NCBI GenBank assembly: GCA_914767715.1
Contig: OU612072.1
Coordinates: 19,780,001 to 19,844,000 of the forward strand
Source: Membranipora membranacea
Lineage: Eukaryota; Bryozoa; Gymnolaemata; Cheilostomatida; Membraniporidae
Direction: 5' to 3'
Length of the DNA stretch: 64,000 nucleotides
Shown: positions 63,101 through 64,000 of the stretch, in pieces
Layout: every line of letters starts with the position of its first letter
How positions within the stretch are numbered: the first letter of the stretch is position 1
Position numbers and translations under genes: made by a program
The notes under the pieces: generated by a model
What the model saw: only the letters and a program-made list of their open reading frames with translations
Told to the model about the DNA's origin: nothing
The model's database searches: none

Positions 63101-63383
63101 AATCTCTCTCAGACAGTGATTACTATAGTCAGCTACCATTATACGCCTATCTGTGACTTGTGTGAATCCTGTGATAGTGGAGAATCGAGCCTCAGTTCCT
63201 CTCCCCTCTCTGTATCCTCTCTCAGCAGTGTTCCCGGCTATTGTCATAGATGTTTTACCATCGCTGGTCTTCAGTGAGTAGCGGTCTGTGTACAGGATGT
63301 TACCAGGCTTGAAGATATCTTCTGACAAGTGGAAAACATAGTTAGTGGTGGTGGTGAAGTTTGTAGCTGTAGATCTCTCTAAT
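60165..63383 (-). CDS. gene B: transmembrane NHL-propeller/HYR receptor with tyrosine tail (5' end off window)
   Basis: Exons in transcript order: 63383-62512 (NHL), 62150-61920 and 61707-61537 (HYR-like), 61183-61043 (stalk), 60755-60587 (TM), 60312-60165 (tail, stop TAA). Frames join without error. Exon sizes match gene A for the two HYR-like exons (231 and 171 bp), and the NHL exon is one codon shorter. The propeller has NHCLREI, NKAVRTV, ALYRITY and HKIRLVDM blades. The stalk is Thr/Ser/Pro-rich (probably O-glycosylated). The helix runs about VAIISSAVVIIVVISLLVFV, then RLRTITNRR as stop-transfer. The 50-residue tail carries TYAEL (a YxxL motif), DTYH and IYNVP (a YxxP motif), so SH2-domain partners are plausible. 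The two signal-peptide exons expected by analogy with gene A would lie beyond 64000; the last 600 bp match gene A's intron 2. A single-pass cell-surface receptor is the likely role. Confidence 0.9.
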
Positions 63384-64000
63384 CTGTAACATTAATATTG
63401 TTATGTAAATGGACGATGTTTGTTAATTTGATCGTATTAACGCAGTAATTATTGAACAAAATAACCACAGATATTGCAAACGCAATATTTTAAATTCATA
63501 AATTGAATGAAGTGTATTTTTCGTATTCTAAGTATTCATGTGCTGGTGGGTGAATCAAATATATCAGAATTATTAGTTTTTCCCAAAATTGATTCAAATT
63601 GATTCAAATGGATAATTGTGTTTTCTATCAACCAATTAAATTTAAATGCACGTTATGCACCAGACACCAAAATATATAATATTTTACACACGGCTTTTGT
63701 TCACAGTAAATTTTGGTTATTTGGAGTTGTCTCATGTTAAACACCATGAGGAGGCAATACACAAAATTTCCATTAAGCGACCTAAATTCAAAATCTTGAG
63801 TAAAACAGATGTTTTCTTCAATTAATCAACAAAAATGTTTGCAATGTATAAATCACAAAAAAGTAACAGCTTGTACCAAAAGTAATGTGTTATATCACAA
63901 ATCACAAGAAGGAATGAAACGATCAAATGATTAGTTCACTGTACATTGCCTAACCTGAATCTGATATTTTTACTAAAGGATATTCTAGCATAGAACTCAG
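63384..64000 (-). other. intron 2 of gene B, near-identical to that of gene A
   Basis: Aligns with 23713-24340 with few substitutions and small indels (for example one ATGCAA unit fewer). It shows that the duplication between genes A and B includes introns. Confidence 0.9.

Overview
This is animal (metazoan) genomic DNA. It is AT-rich and gene-sparse, with GT-AG introns, secretory and membrane-receptor exons, a P-element-type DNA transposon carrying a THAP zinc-finger gene, a Ty3/Gypsy LTR retrotransposon, a non-LTR retrotransposon, tRNA-headed SINEs and many diverged tandem and fold-back repeats. The style fits a marine invertebrate, possibly a sponge or another early-branching animal, but the sequence alone does not settle the phylum.

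The main genes are a receptor family that I could reconstruct exon by exon. Gene A (minus, 20240-24723) looks complete: signal peptide, NHL beta-propeller, HYR-like beta domains and a Cys-containing C-terminus, with no membrane segment, so it is probably secreted. Gene B (minus, 60165 to beyond the window edge) has the same propeller and two HYR-like domains, followed by a Thr/Pro/Ser stalk, one transmembrane helix and a short cytoplasmic tail with three tyrosines (YAEL, TYH, YNVP). A third copy at 4797-6190 (minus) keeps HYR, stalk, transmembrane and tail exons, but its splice sites are damaged and all three tail tyrosines are gone. A fourth copy at about 50300-51213 (plus) is a 3' fragment with a stop codon in the membrane helix but an intact tyrosine tail. 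Genes A and B have nearly identical introns around the propeller exon, yet the propellers differ at many residues, clustered at equivalent loop positions of successive blades. This resembles diversifying selection on a recognition surface, so the cluster is a candidate immune or allorecognition-type receptor system.

Layout: 1-4.7 kb, sparse sequence with GGGA microsatellites and a dispersed repeat; 4.8-6.2 kb, degenerate receptor copy; 8.6-9.24 kb, CDKL-type kinase pseudogene fragment; 10.2-14.2 kb, tandem duplication whose third copy lies at 25.4-28.5 kb; 15-19.3 kb, array of about five diverged units; 20.2-24.7 kb, gene A; 29.9-30.3 kb, CATA microsatellite; 30.6-32.8 kb, repeats centred on GCATTGTGGGATA; 33.6-39.2 kb, P-type transposon with an 8-bp target duplication; 39.4-46.4 kb, a LINE fragment interrupted by an 876-bp inverted-repeat element and by a 5.5-kb Gypsy element; 49.2-50.3 kb, tandem repeats abutting the plus-strand receptor fragment; 52.4-53.95 kb, direct duplication; 55-58.6 kb, satellite-like and fold-back repeats; 60.2-64 kb, gene B.

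The receptor genes use symmetric phase-1 exons, so domains can be gained or lost without changing frame. This explains how one family yields secreted, membrane-signalling and tail-dead versions. The transposons and repeats probably supplied the duplication and breakage. All identifications come from reading motifs and splice signals; none was confirmed by a database search.
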